Positions 35,412 through 44,863 of a stretch of DNA of 64,000 nt are shown here, piece after piece (position 1 is the stretch's first letter; each line of letters opens with the position of its first letter). The position numbers and the translations under genes were made by a program. Source of the stretch: JAFMDF01 sp965222705. Lineage in GTDB: Bacteria; Bacteroidota; Bacteroidia; Chitinophagales; Saprospiraceae. The stretch spans positions 62,001 through 126,000 of the forward strand of contig CBDCUO010000054.1 in assembly GCA_965222705.1 (NCBI GenBank), read 5' to 3'. The notes beneath the pieces are model-generated. The model was not told where the DNA came from. It saw only the letters and a program-made list of their open reading frames with translations, and did no database searches.

Positions 35412-37424
35412 ATGACAATCAAATACAAATATATATTTTTTATTTTAATTTCAATAAATTTTTACGAATGCGTGCCTCCAAAAGAAGAGGTTTTGACGGA
35501 AATAAGCCGGAATTTAAGAGATAGTACCCTTCAGTTGATTATCAATTACCAAGATCAAAACCTGACGGACAGTTTAATTACTTTTTTTTATCACAAAGAC
35601 CCTTCTTATCGCTATGCGGCAGCCATGGCATTCGGTTCAACCAAGGAAAAGAGTGCCATAGACAGTTTGGTCATGCTGCTAAAAGACCCTATTCCAGAAG
35701 TGCGCATGGCAGCAGCCTATGCGATAGGCCAAATCGGGGATGCGCAAGGAGAAAATGCATTAATAGAGGCTTTCGCCCAATATGATAGCACCGGGCGATA
35801 TAGAAAAGCCAACGGTGCTATTTTGGAGGCAGTGGGCAAATGTGCTTCCCCTTCATTTTTAAAATCGCTTGGCACTATTTCCACCTATCAGCCCAAAGAT
35901 ACCGTTTTATTAGAGGGGCAGGCTTGGGGAATTTACCGCTACGCACTAAGAAATATTATTGCCCCAGAAGGCACTTCCAAAATGCTGGAATTTGTCAACA
36001 ATCCCAAATTTCCTTTCAGTGTGCGAATGATTGCGGCCAATTATCTAGGCAGGGCTAAAGGCATTGATATCAATGCAAATTTGCAGGCACTTTCAGCAAC
36101 TTTAGCGGCAGAAAATGATCCCAAAATAAAAATCCCTCTGGTGCTTGGTATTGGAAAGATTCAGTCGCCGGAAGCAGGACCGGTCCTCCTTAATCAATTT
36201 CAAAAAGAACAAGATTATCGGGTAAAAGTCAATATCATTAGAGCTTTGAAAAATTTTGACTACGAAGTAGCAAGAATAACCATTTTAGATGCATTGGAAG
36301 ACAATAATTTGCCCATTGCGGAAACAGCAGCCGAATATTTCATTAGCAATGGTATGCCACAGGATGCAACGATTTACTGGCAAAAAGCAAAAGAGGAACT
36401 GCCCTGGCAGGTCCAATTAAAACTCTATGAGGCAGCTAATAAACACCTCCCTAACCGTTACGCAAATTATAAAGGGGCCATTAATGCCGAACTGCGAAGA
36501 AGGATTGCATCCGCTGGCAATGCTTACGAGCGGGCAAGCACTTTTCGAGCACTAGGTGATTTTGGCTGGAACTATCAATTCTTGCAAAGGCAAGTATCGC
36601 TCGTACAGACGGCTATTGAAAAAACAGCTATTGTGGAGGCTCTGGCAAAAATCGCCCAAAATCCCAATTTTAATACCGTGTTCGGCATTAGCCGCAATCG
36701 AGTAAGCAGAGAATTGAGTAAAGCGTTTTTACAAGCTATAAAAAGCCAAGATGTAGGTAGCATGTCCGTAGCAGCAGGAGCTTTAAGAAACGAAAATATT
36801 GATTTTAGAGTGCTTCTCCAGGATAGCCTAAATGTGATCCTGGAAGCTCAACAACTATTGCCTTTGCCTAAGGCAGTAGAAGCCTATAATGAAATACAAA
36901 AAACGATTGATTTTTTTAGTGGCAAAACATCCCAAGAGCCAATGACTCCCAAGCATAATCATCCAATTGACTGGGCTATATTGTCTAAAGTAAGTACTAA
37001 TGTTCGCGCAAGCATTCAGACCAGTAAAGGGCAAATCAACATAAGCCTTTTCCCGCTTTTAGCCCCTGGCACGGTGGCTAATTTTATTCAACTGGCTGTA
37101 GGTGATTTTTTTAATGGAAAAGTTTTTCATCGAGTAGTGCCTAATTTTGTGATTCAAGGGGGCTGTCCCAGAGGGGATGGCTACGGAAGTTTGGATTATT
37201 CCATTCGCTCTGAGCTACCTTTGGCGCATTACGACGATGAAGGTTATGTAGGTATGGCATCCGCAGGCAATCATACAGAGGGGACTCAGTTTTTTGTCAC
37301 CCACTCGCCGACTCCTCATTTGGACGGCAATTATACCATTTTTGCAAAAGTTGCAAGCGGCATGGAGGTCGTTCACCAAATAGAAGTTGGCGATACTATT
37401 AAGCAGATAACGATAAATTATTAA
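35412..37424 (+). CDS. HEAT-repeat lipoprotein with C-terminal cyclophilin-type peptidyl-prolyl isomerase
   Basis: A 670-residue protein. The N-terminus is hydrophobic with a cysteine at position 19 (INFYEC), a probable lipobox, so it is membrane-anchored. Residues about 50-500 consist of HEAT-like alpha repeats (YRYAAAMAFG, PEVRMAAAYAIGQIGD). The final ~140 residues are a cyclophilin domain: VFHRVVPNFVIQGG, GMASAGNHTEGTQFFV and HLDGNYTIFAKV, which contain the usual catalytic Arg (FHR) and Gln/Phe residues. It probably assists folding of exported proteins on a repeat platform. It is monocistronic or leads gcvT, 21 bases downstream. Confidence 0.9.
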   Translation: MTIKYKYIFFILISINFYECVPPKEEVLTEISRNLRDSTLQLIINYQDQNLTDSLITFFYHKDPSYRYAAAMAFGSTKEKSAIDSLVMLLKDPIPEVRMAAAYAIGQIGDAQGENALIEAFAQYDSTGRYRKANGAILEAVGKCASPSFLKSLGTISTYQPKDTVLLEGQAWGIYRYALRNIIAPEGTSKMLEFVNNPKFPFSVRMIAANYLGRAKGIDINANLQALSATLAAENDPKIKIPLVLGIGKIQSPEAGPVLLNQFQKEQDYRVKVNIIRALKNFDYEVARITILDALEDNNLPIAETAAEYFISNGMPQDATIYWQKAKEELPWQVQLKLYEAANKHLPNRYANYKGAINAELRRRIASAGNAYERASTFRALGDFGWNYQFLQRQVSLVQTAIEKTAIVEALAKIAQNPNFNTVFGISRNRVSRELSKAFLQAIKSQDVGSMSVAAGALRNENIDFRVLLQDSLNVILEAQQLLPLPKAVEAYNEIQKTIDFFSGKTSQEPMTPKHNHPIDWAILSKVSTNVRASIQTSKGQINISLFPLLAPGTVANFIQLAVGDFFNGKVFHRVVPNFVIQGGCPRGDGYGSLDYSIRSELPLAHYDDEGYVGMASAGNHTEGTQFFVTHSPTPHLDGNYTIFAKVASGMEVVHQIEVGDTIKQITINY

Positions 37425-37445
37425 AAACATGTTTAAAATATTTTT

Positions 37446-38549
37446 ATGAAAAGCACGCCTTTAACAAAAAAACACATCGAACTAGATGCAAAAATGGTTG
37501 ACTTTGCCGGATATTATATGCCTGTTTATTACGAAGGCATAAAAGAAGAACACGAAACTGTTCGGAGTAATGTGGGCATTTTTGACGTTTCACACATGGG
37601 AGAATTTTTGATTTCTGGAAAAGGAGCATTAGAGCTAATCCAAAAAGTAACTTCCAATAATGCAGCTAAACTAGTAGTCGGACAAGCGCAATATTCCTGT
37701 CTGCCCAATTTAGAAGGCGGTATCGTTGATGATTTATTGGTGTATCGAATGGCTGACTTACCCAACGGAGATCTATCTTTTTTGCTAGTTGTCAATGCCT
37801 CTAATATTGAAAAAGATTGGGAATGGATCAGCAGCCAAAATACCTTTGGTGCTAAAATGGAAAACACTTCCAACAGAACGGGGCTACTAGCCGTTCAAGG
37901 CCCCAAAGCCGTAGCAGTATTGCAATTGCTAACCAATATTGACCTCAAAGCTATCCAATATTACCATTTTCAAATAGGAAAATTTGCCAATATTGAAAAT
38001 GTTATTATCTCCGCGACGGGCTATACCGGCTCGGGTGGCTTTGAGTTATATGCACCCAATGAGCATTTATTGGATCTGTGGAATGCTATCTTTGAAGTAG
38101 GCAAACCCTTTGGCATAAAACCAATTGGTTTGGGTGCTCGGGACACGCTAAGGCTTGAAATGGGCTATTGCTTGTACGGAAAGGACATCAATGACACGAC
38201 TTCGCCCATAGAAGCAGGGCTGGGCTGGATTACAAAAACTCAAAAAGGGGATTTTAATTCTTGTGAAATCTTTAAGCGGCAAAAAGCAGAGGGCATTTCC
38301 AAAAAGCTAGTCGGCTTTATTGTAAAAGATCGCCGAGTGCCACGTTATAATTATTTAATCGAAGATCAAGCGGGTAAAGAAATTGGAGTTGTCACTTCCG
38401 GCACTCAATCACCTTCCCTCGGGCAGCCAATCGGAATGGGTTATGTGAAAACGGAATATGCCAAGCCAGAAACCCCGCTTTTTATAGTTGCTGGTAAAAA
38501 AAGATTAAATGCAAAAATTATTAGACCTCCTTTTTACAAAAAAGGCTAA
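37446..38549 (+). CDS. gcvT: Glycine cleavage system aminomethyltransferase (T protein)
   Basis: A 367-residue folate-dependent enzyme that releases ammonia and forms 5,10-methylene-tetrahydrofolate from the aminomethyl-lipoyl H protein. Recognised by the N-terminal HIELDAKMVDFAGYYMPVYY, GIFDVSHMGE, the folate-contact segment SATGYTGSGGFELY and GLGARDTLRLEMGYCLYG. Length is standard. The other glycine cleavage genes (gcvH, gcvP) are not in the window. It is convergent with rsgA with only one base between the stop codons and no terminator. Confidence 0.96.
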   Translation: MKSTPLTKKHIELDAKMVDFAGYYMPVYYEGIKEEHETVRSNVGIFDVSHMGEFLISGKGALELIQKVTSNNAAKLVVGQAQYSCLPNLEGGIVDDLLVYRMADLPNGDLSFLLVVNASNIEKDWEWISSQNTFGAKMENTSNRTGLLAVQGPKAVAVLQLLTNIDLKAIQYYHFQIGKFANIENVIISATGYTGSGGFELYAPNEHLLDLWNAIFEVGKPFGIKPIGLGARDTLRLEMGYCLYGKDINDTTSPIEAGLGWITKTQKGDFNSCEIFKRQKAEGISKKLVGFIVKDRRVPRYNYLIEDQAGKEIGVVTSGTQSPSLGQPIGMGYVKTEYAKPETPLFIVAGKKRLNAKIIRPPFYKKG

Positions 38550-38550
38550 T

Positions 38551-39501
38551 TTACATGTCTGCATGCCGTTCCCAATAATTTTGATCTTCTATTTCTTCTA
38601 AAATTTTCAAGTAATTCTGATACCTCAATTCACTAATCCAACCTTGTTCGATCGCATTTTTAACGGCACATTTGGGTTCGTTGCGATGGGTGCAATCATG
38701 AAACTTACAATCTTCGGAGTATAGAAATAACTCTCGAAAATTATGAGCGACATCCATGGGTTCGAGATTGTTGAAAGATAGGGTTTTAATGCCAGGCGTA
38801 TCTATGACAGAGCCGCCCAAATCAAGCTCATACATCGAAGCAAAAGTAGTGGTATGTTGTCCCTTACCAGAATAATCCGAAATTTCTGCAATGCGCAATG
38901 CCAAAGAGGGTTGAATAGCATTCAGAGAGGTGGACTTTCCCACGCCAGATTGCCCGCTTACCAAGGTGGTTTTATTCTTCAAAACGGCTTTTAATTCGTC
39001 CAAGCCCTGCCCTGATATAGAGGAAGCCAGAATTGTTTTATAATCAATTTCTTCATAGATTTCTCTCAAGGCCTGATATGTTTGAAAATCTGCTTCCTGG
39101 TACAAATCCGCTTTATTAAAAACGATATAGGTTGGAATATCATGCGGCTCCGTCATAAGCAAAAAGCGATCAATAAAGCCCTGTTTTAGTTTTGGTTGAG
39201 TGATCGTTGTGTAAACAACTGCCTGGTCAATGTTGCTGGCCAATAAATGCAGGTGATATTTTTGGCGAGGGGATTGGCGAACGACATAGTTCCGCCGGGG
39301 CAAAATTTCCTTTATGATGCCCATTTCATTTTCTTCCCGAACGAACCTTACCCGATCCCCCACGGCAAGGGGATTGGTCAATTTAAAGCCATTCAGTCTA
39401 AATTTTCCAATAATTCTACAGGACAGTTCTTGACTATTTCTGGTCTTTACTTGGTACCAACTACCGGTTGATTTTATGACGACTCCTTCTTGCACATTCA
39501 A
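38551..39501 (-). CDS. rsgA: Ribosome small-subunit-dependent GTPase A
   Basis: A 316-residue circularly permuted GTPase. Order: OB-fold domain (about 1-75), GTPase domain with NKAD (G4) before the P-loop GQSGVGKST (G1) and DTPGIK (G3), then a C-terminal zinc finger CKFHDCTHRNEPKC. It checks late 30S ribosome assembly. Its start overlaps the apaG stop by four bases (ATGA), so apaG and rsgA are coupled, downstream of gmk. Confidence 0.97.
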   Translation of the reverse strand: MNVQEGVVIKSTGSWYQVKTRNSQELSCRIIGKFRLNGFKLTNPLAVGDRVRFVREENEMGIIKEILPRRNYVVRQSPRQKYHLHLLASNIDQAVVYTTITQPKLKQGFIDRFLLMTEPHDIPTYIVFNKADLYQEADFQTYQALREIYEEIDYKTILASSISGQGLDELKAVLKNKTTLVSGQSGVGKSTSLNAIQPSLALRIAEISDYSGKGQHTTTFASMYELDLGGSVIDTPGIKTLSFNNLEPMDVAHNFRELFLYSEDCKFHDCTHRNEPKCAVKNAIEQGWISELRYQNYLKILEEIEDQNYWERHADM

Positions 39502-39887
39502 TTGTATTTAAAAGGTACAATTAGGTGAAAGACAGGGATTTCTATTTTCATGGTTGTTCCGGTTTTTAATTGTTTCATGGTGTAATAACCATACATTTTT
39601 CCTATAGTCGTCCTCATATCTGTCCAGGAATTATATTCAAACTTCTCTCCGGGCTTCAGGACAGGCGTTTGCCCGATAACCCCTTCGCCATCTACTTCTC
39701 TTAAAATGTTGTCGGAACTAAAAATAAACCAATGTCTTCGGAGCAGTTGAACCGTATGTTGCCCATTATTTTTAATCGTTACATAGTAGGCAAAAATGTA
39801 TTTATTGAGTTGAGGGTTGGAATAGGATTCCTGATAGACTGGAATAATTGCAATTTCTATCCCATTGGTTATTTGTATCGCTTTCAT
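39498..39887 (-). CDS. apaG: ApaG/DUF525 domain protein
   Basis: A 129-residue all-beta protein of the ApaG family, with YYVTIKNNGQHTVQLLRRHWFI, EVDGEGVIGQTPVLKPGE and MYGYYTM. The fibronectin-like fold may bind nucleotides or mediate protein contacts; its cellular role is unsettled. It sits between gmk (eight bases upstream) and rsgA (four-base overlap). Confidence 0.93.
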   Translation of the reverse strand: MKAIQITNGIEIAIIPVYQESYSNPQLNKYIFAYYVTIKNNGQHTVQLLRRHWFIFSSDNILREVDGEGVIGQTPVLKPGEKFEYNSWTDMRTTIGKMYGYYTMKQLKTGTTMKIEIPVFHLIVPFKYN

Positions 39888-39895
39888 GAGTAAAT

Positions 39896-40480
39896 TTAGT
39901 CTTTAGATTTTATGTTGGCATTACGAATAAAGTCTATTACTATTTTTTCTGCATCTGCCAGAGCCACTTCCAATTTATCATTGATTAAAACCATATCGAA
40001 TTTGTTCTCATAGGTTAATTCTTTTTGGGCTCTTACAATTCGCTGCTCCAGGCTTTTTATATTTTCAGTATCTCTTTTTTCCAAGCGATTTAATAATTCT
40101 TCCAAAGAAGGAGGTTTGATAAAAACAGCCAATGCCTGGTCACCATAGAGTTTTTTAAGGTTGGTCGCTCCATTTACCTCAATATCAAAGATAATATGTT
40201 TTTCTGCTTTCCATACCCGTTCAATTTCGCTTTTTAGGGTTCCGTAAAATTTATTGGGATATACTTCCTCCCACTCCGCAAATGCTCCACTTTTGACCCT
40301 GTTTTTAAAATTTTTTAAGGTCAAAAAATAGTAATCTTTTCCGTCTATCTCTCCTTTTCTGGGTTTTCGAGTAGTTGCAGAAACAGAAAAAGATAAATTA
40401 TCAAAAGTTTTTAATAGATGTCTGACTATCGTCGTTTTTCCTGCACCTGAAGGAGCAGTGATAATAAACATTTTACGCAT
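39896..40480 (-). CDS. gmk: Guanylate kinase
   Basis: A 194-residue P-loop kinase that phosphorylates GMP to GDP. Motifs: APSGAGKTTIVRHLL (P-loop), SVSATTRKPRKGEIDGKDYYF (GMP-binding), FDIEVNGATNLK and ERIVRAQKEL-like lid (LEQRIVRAQKELTYENK). Length is usual. It follows yicC on the same strand by 83 bases, the common bacterial yicC-gmk order, and leads apaG and rsgA. Confidence 0.97.
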   Translation of the reverse strand: MRKMFIITAPSGAGKTTIVRHLLKTFDNLSFSVSATTRKPRKGEIDGKDYYFLTLKNFKNRVKSGAFAEWEEVYPNKFYGTLKSEIERVWKAEKHIIFDIEVNGATNLKKLYGDQALAVFIKPPSLEELLNRLEKRDTENIKSLEQRIVRAQKELTYENKFDMVLINDKLEVALADAEKIVIDFIRNANIKSKD

Positions 40481-40563
40481 AAAAATGGGTGACTTAACAA
40501 TCTTTTTTGCACAGTGGGTTTTGGTGTGTTGACTTACATCTATTTTTTAACAAGTACAAAGTA

Positions 40564-41441
40564 CTAAACTGCATTGGCAACTTGTTCTTTTATTTTTTCC
40601 AGATCATCTTTCATTTTTACTACTAATCGCTGTATGTCGGAGGAGTAAGCCTTTGCCCCTAAAGTATTTATTTCTCTACCTATCTCTTGTCCGATGAAGC
40701 TCAGTTTTCTGCCTTTTTGAGGGGTTTTGGCATCTATTTGCTCCAAAAAAATATTTGCAATGCTGCTCCAGTCTGACTTTTTCTTCTGTAATATCCATTT
40801 TTTCCAAATAATAAATTACCTCCTGCTCAAAGCGATTTTCGTCCACTTTCTCTTTGCTAAAATTTTCTTCCAGGTTTTTCATCAGTCGCTGGCGGAGTTT
40901 AGTGATTCGCTCTTTTTCAAATGGTGGAATTTGCACTAAATAGTTTTGTATATTTTGTATCCTCAACCTCAAGTCGTTTTCCATAGCTAAACCCTCGTCC
41001 CTTCGATATTTATTAAACACTTGTATCGCTTCTTTCAGTCCTTTTTTGACAATTAACCATTCTCCTTCTTCTACAGTTCCCTCTTCTGCTCCCACTACGT
41101 TAGGTAACCTCAAAATGGCAGAAATAAAATCTCCCGAAGGGATGCTCAAATCATTAGATAAGGCGGTCAATTCTTTATAATATCGTTTGAATAAAGGTAT
41201 ATTTAAGGCTGAAGTCTTCATCCCCTTCCGGCGATTTTATTTCTAAAGACAGTTCAATTTTTCCTCTTTCTACATTATCTGTAATAATTTTTCTGATTTC
41301 TCCTTCCATTTCTTTGTAGTTCTGAGGAATTTTTAGTCGCACATCCGTAAATTTAGAATTTAAGGAGCGAATCTCGACCAAAATCCCCTTACTACAATAA
41401 TCCATTTTTGCACGTCCAAAACCAGTCATTGATAGAAGCAT
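40564..41441 (-). pseudogene. yicC: YicC family endoribonuclease-type protein, two frameshifts
   Basis: Read with two one-base corrections, this gives a 291-residue YicC protein, the usual length. The N-terminal MLLSMTGFGRAKMD and EIRSLNSKFTDVRLKIP, the middle IPSGDFISAILRLPNVV and the end KLSFIGQEIGREINTLGAKA are all typical. Breaks: an extra base in the G4 run (plus CCCC at 41222-41225) and in the T7 run (plus A7 at 40745-40751). There are no other lesions. YicC is reported to act in RNA degradation. With gmk directly downstream, the locus order is conserved. Either a true double frameshift or consensus error; the sequence quality otherwise favours error. Confidence 0.85.
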
Positions 41442-41682
41442 AAAGGTATTTTTTTTGCAAAGGTAACTAAAGCAGCGAATTAAAAGTAACAAGGGAAGGA
41501 TTGCTTTCGTATGATAACAAGTTTGAGAAAACCTACAAAAAAAAATATAATTATCCCTTCCGGGAAAAAATCCCTGTAAAAAGTATAAAAAGCTGATTAT
41601 CAAATATAAAAAAATGGGTTCACAAAACCATTATTTATAAAATTATAGCAAAATAAAACGCAAAATTCTTTCAATTAATAAA

Positions 41683-41690
41683 TAAATTTG
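41683..41690 (+). promoter_or_regulatory. Candidate -7 element for the HU gene
   Basis: TAAATTTG is an exact TAnnTTTG match, 65 bases before the start at 41756, in a very AT-rich region. No clear -33 TTTG was found. Confidence 0.4.
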
Positions 41691-41755
41691 CGAAGTTTGC
41701 TACTCGTTTAATAAAATTAAAAATATTTATAACTTATTATAAACCAGTCCCTAAT

Positions 41756-42067
41756 ATGAGAAAAGCTGATTTAGTAGCAGCAATTTCGGAGAAGACAGGC
41801 ATCGCTAAGGTAGATGTATTGGTAGCTTTAGAATCTTTTTTCACAGAAGTAAAAGACACCTTAACAAAGGGTGAAAATGTTTACATTCGAGGTTTTGGTT
41901 CTTTTGTTGTGAAAAAACGAGCAAAAAAAATTGGACGCCACATAAAAAAGAACATTGCCATTGAAATACCTGAACATTACATCCCGTCTTTCAAACCTGC
42001 CAAAGTATTCGTCGAGCAAGTTAAGGGGAATGTTAATGCGCTTCCTGTAGATGAGGGTAATAACTAA
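41756..42067 (+). CDS. HU/IHF family DNA-binding protein
   Basis: A 103-residue nucleoid protein with the HU/IHF fold: MRKADLVAAISEKTGI, the beta-arm signature GENVYIRGFGSFVVKKRAKKIGR, and IPSFKPAKVF. A short acidic tail (LPVDEGNN) goes beyond the HU core of about 90 residues. The dimer bends DNA without strong sequence preference or at selected sites; HU and IHF subtypes cannot be separated here. Single gene. Confidence 0.95.
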   Translation: MRKADLVAAISEKTGIAKVDVLVALESFFTEVKDTLTKGENVYIRGFGSFVVKKRAKKIGRHIKKNIAIEIPEHYIPSFKPAKVFVEQVKGNVNALPVDEGNN

Positions 42068-42241
42068 TTGCAGCTGATTAAAATTTGGCTATGGGCCATT
42101 AAAAGTTAACCTCCGAACCTATTTGATGGCCTTGATAACCCTACTAATAGCTTTTCTGTACAAATGCGCTTTGGTTTGTCTTTTCGTGTTGAGATTTTTA
42201 TAAGCCCTGGCCTCTAATGGAGAACGATTGAATATCAAAAA

Positions 42242-44540
42242 TTACTTCCCTGTATTCCACTTAATCCCCAAATAAAATTCTCGCCCGTGAATGGGTGAGA
42301 ACGCATAGGAAGTGTCAAAGGCATCACTAAATCCTTGTGCTGCATTGGGATCGTTAAAGCCGACTAGTGGAGAATATTCCTGCACATAATTTAGCAAATT
42401 TTGCACGCCAAAGTAGAGCGATAAGTTTTTATTTTTAAAGGTTTTAGTAAACTGCACATTGTGCAGACTAAATGGAGTAGAATCAATTGGACGAGCAGCA
42501 GGCAAAGGGTTGCCCAAAACGTCTAAATCGTACACTTCCGGCAATTTCATAGAGCCGGTCCAACGCATCGTATAGGCAAATAAAATGGCCCGGTTTTTTC
42601 CATTCGTAATTGAAAATGGCTACACTGCTCCATTTGGGCGCAAATTCTATCGCTTTGGTGCGGTGACTGCCCTGCCCATCTGTTTCCGTTTCGGTCGCAC
42701 TCTGCATATTAAAGCCCAAATTATAGGTCAAAGGGAAATCAAATTGTTGAGTGAGACTGATGCCTATTCCTTTCGTGACAGCATGGCCATTGGTATTTTT
42801 ATAAATAATCTTGCCAGGTATATCATAATCTGGAATAATCTTGTTAGTAAAAATAGGTATAAAAGCCGTCTATATCAATCGTTCCCTGGCTATTTCCCCA
42901 CGTAAAAATATGGTTGAAATTCAGCGAAGCATTATAAGATCGTTCAGGTCTTAAAGTTTCTAAAATTTCAACGACCCTCTGTCCGGTCACGAAAGCATGA
43001 TCTTCCGTAAATAAATTGACCACTCGAAAGCCCGTTCCCATATTGCTTCGCAAGGTCGTCCAGATGCCAGGTTTATATTTCAAGTTCAACCGAGGTGAAA
43101 AGATCAGCCCATGCGCTGAATAATGGTCCAGGCGCATTCCGGACAAAACTGTAAGTTGCTCAGATAAGGTCCATTCATCTTGTACGAATACACCGGGGAT
43201 AAACTGGCTTGTCAGGATGATTGACGGCTCCGTTTTGGCGCTCTTTTTGGGTGGCGACTGTATTATCGTCATAAAATTGATAACGGGTAGTCAAGCCCAT
43301 GGTAAAATCATGTCTTCCGCGATATTTATTCCAAATCAAATTGGCAAAAGCGATGCTTTGTTTGGCTTCATAGTGATCTGCTCCATAATAACTATCCTGC
43401 AAATGATGACTCATAGAATAGTCCATCTTCAGCCCTTTTGCAATTGGTAAATCATAGGTGCCAAATAACTCCACCCGTTCGGTCAAAATGCTCTCTCCGT
43501 ATATTTCCGAACTTCCACGAAGTTTTTTATAGGCGCTGTCTTTGAGATAGGCTTCTACTCCATTTCTTCGATCTTCGTAATAATATTTGCCACTAATAGT
43601 AAATTGCCTACCGTCTTTATGCTTTTTTATTCCATTTGGTAAAAAAAGAAATCCGATCCATTGCAATATTATCTCCAAAGCCATCGACATTTTTATCATC
43701 AAAATCGTCCAAATAAGCATAATTCAAGCCGATCAATCCATTAAATGCTCCAATTTTAGGGGCCAGAGAAATATTGCCAAAAGACTCCAAATGGCTCGTT
43801 CCCATAATATCTAGACTCAGGAAAGGTTGAGTCGCTGGGTCCTTAGTAATAATATTAATCACCCCGGCAACTGCCTCCGAACCATATAGGGTAGAATTGG
43901 GGCCTTTTATGACCTCAAAACGGTCAATGATGGTAGTCGGAATCCCGTTCAAGCCATACACAGAAGCCAAATTGCCATAAATGGGCGCACCGTCCATCAA
44001 TATGGCCGTATAGGCTCCTGGCAAGCCATTGATGCTAATACTATTGGTATAACAAACGCCGCAAGCTACCACTTCCTGTACGCCATTGACTAAAGTGATG
44101 CCTTCCCACTATATTGGTAGGTGCAATATTTTTTTTCTAAAAATCGGGCCGTAATGACCTCTACTTTTACAGGGGAAGCCGTAATAAACGTTTCTTTCAT
44201 CGTTCCTGTCACTACGACCTCTTCCAAACCCAAAATGTCTTCTTTCATCGGAAATACGCCCAGGTCATTTGTTTGTTTTTCGATCACCTGAACCGTTTTG
44301 GCGAATCGTTTGATAGCCTAGTGCAGAGATGACTAATTGGTAAGTTCCAACCGGAATATTTTGGATAGCAAAACTTCCCTGCTCACCCGTAGTGGATCCA
44401 AAAGGTGTTTCCATTAAAGCAATATTTGCAAAAGCCATTGGAGTGCCACCGCTTATTATCTTCCCGCTAATGGCACCACTTTGAGCTAATAGAAGAGAAG
44501 AAAAAAGCGAAAAGAATAGGCCTATAATGGTTATTTTCAT
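42242..44540 (-). pseudogene. TonB-dependent receptor broken by seven +1 frameshifts
   Basis: Correcting seven single extra bases gives a 763-residue receptor. It has a signal peptide (MKITIIGLFFSLFSSLLLAQ), a carboxypeptidase-like domain, a plug with CGVCYTNSISINGLPGAYTAILMDG and ISTLYGSEAVAG-type residues, and a barrel ending in FYLGIKWNTGK. Extra bases lie in plus-strand runs 44296-44299, 44129-44136, 44105-44107, 43623-43628, 43197-43200, 42849-42853 and 42594-42599. Length minus seven is divisible by three. No in-frame stop substitutions or gaps are apparent. It may be a young pseudogene or a poorly resolved stretch. Substrate unknown; iron or another metal is suggested by the palindrome just upstream. 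Confidence 0.85.
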
Positions 44541-44564
44541 AAAAATTCAATTGTTCTAATTTTA

Positions 44565-44584
44565 TTTTTAGACAAATCTAAAAA
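44565..44584. promoter_or_regulatory. Metalloregulator-like palindrome before the TonB receptor
   Basis: TTTTTAGACAAATCTAAAAA is a perfect 8+4+8 inverted repeat, 25 bases upstream of the receptor ATG at 44540 (minus strand). Its shape resembles DtxR/MntR-type operators (TTTAGG/CCTAAA style); the regulator itself is not in the window. Confidence 0.5.
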
Positions 44585-44663
44585 TAATTTTTTAAAAATC
44601 AAAATATACCCAAAATAAGCCTAGTAACCCCCAAAAAGAAATGACGGATGGTATATAGAAATA

Positions 44664-44710
44664 GGAGAAGCGGACTCTTGCAGGACATCTTCTCCTTTTA
44701 TTCAAAGGAG
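44664..44710 (-). other. Two mutually exclusive hairpins in the TonB receptor leader region
   Basis: On the minus strand CTCCTTT (44710-44704) can pair with AAAGGAG (44698-44692). The overlapping GGAGAAG (44695-44689) can instead pair with CTTCTCC (44670-44664). The middle segment cannot do both. No U-run follows, so if functional it would act on translation or RNA stability, not as a classical attenuator. Confidence 0.35.
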
Positions 44711-44863
44711 AAAGATTATCTAAAGGAATTTAGTCCAATACCTATCGCTTTAAATATGAACAGCACTGTGTAGTGATCCGCAATTAAGCCGACTGCCAGT
44801 TAGTTTAGCAAAGTACGGATTATCAGCATATTGAAAAGGCAATTTAGTCTAGCCTTTAAAGCA

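Noticed and set aside
42242..44540. Rescue of the TonB receptor by transcriptional slippage
   Set aside because: The runs are only 3-8 bases long, with several of 3-4 bases, too short for efficient slippage, and seven events would be needed in one message.
44541..44863. Cobalamin riboswitch upstream of the TonB receptor
   Set aside because: No B12 box (AGYCAGRAGACC-like) or other conserved core was found; only simple hairpins are present.
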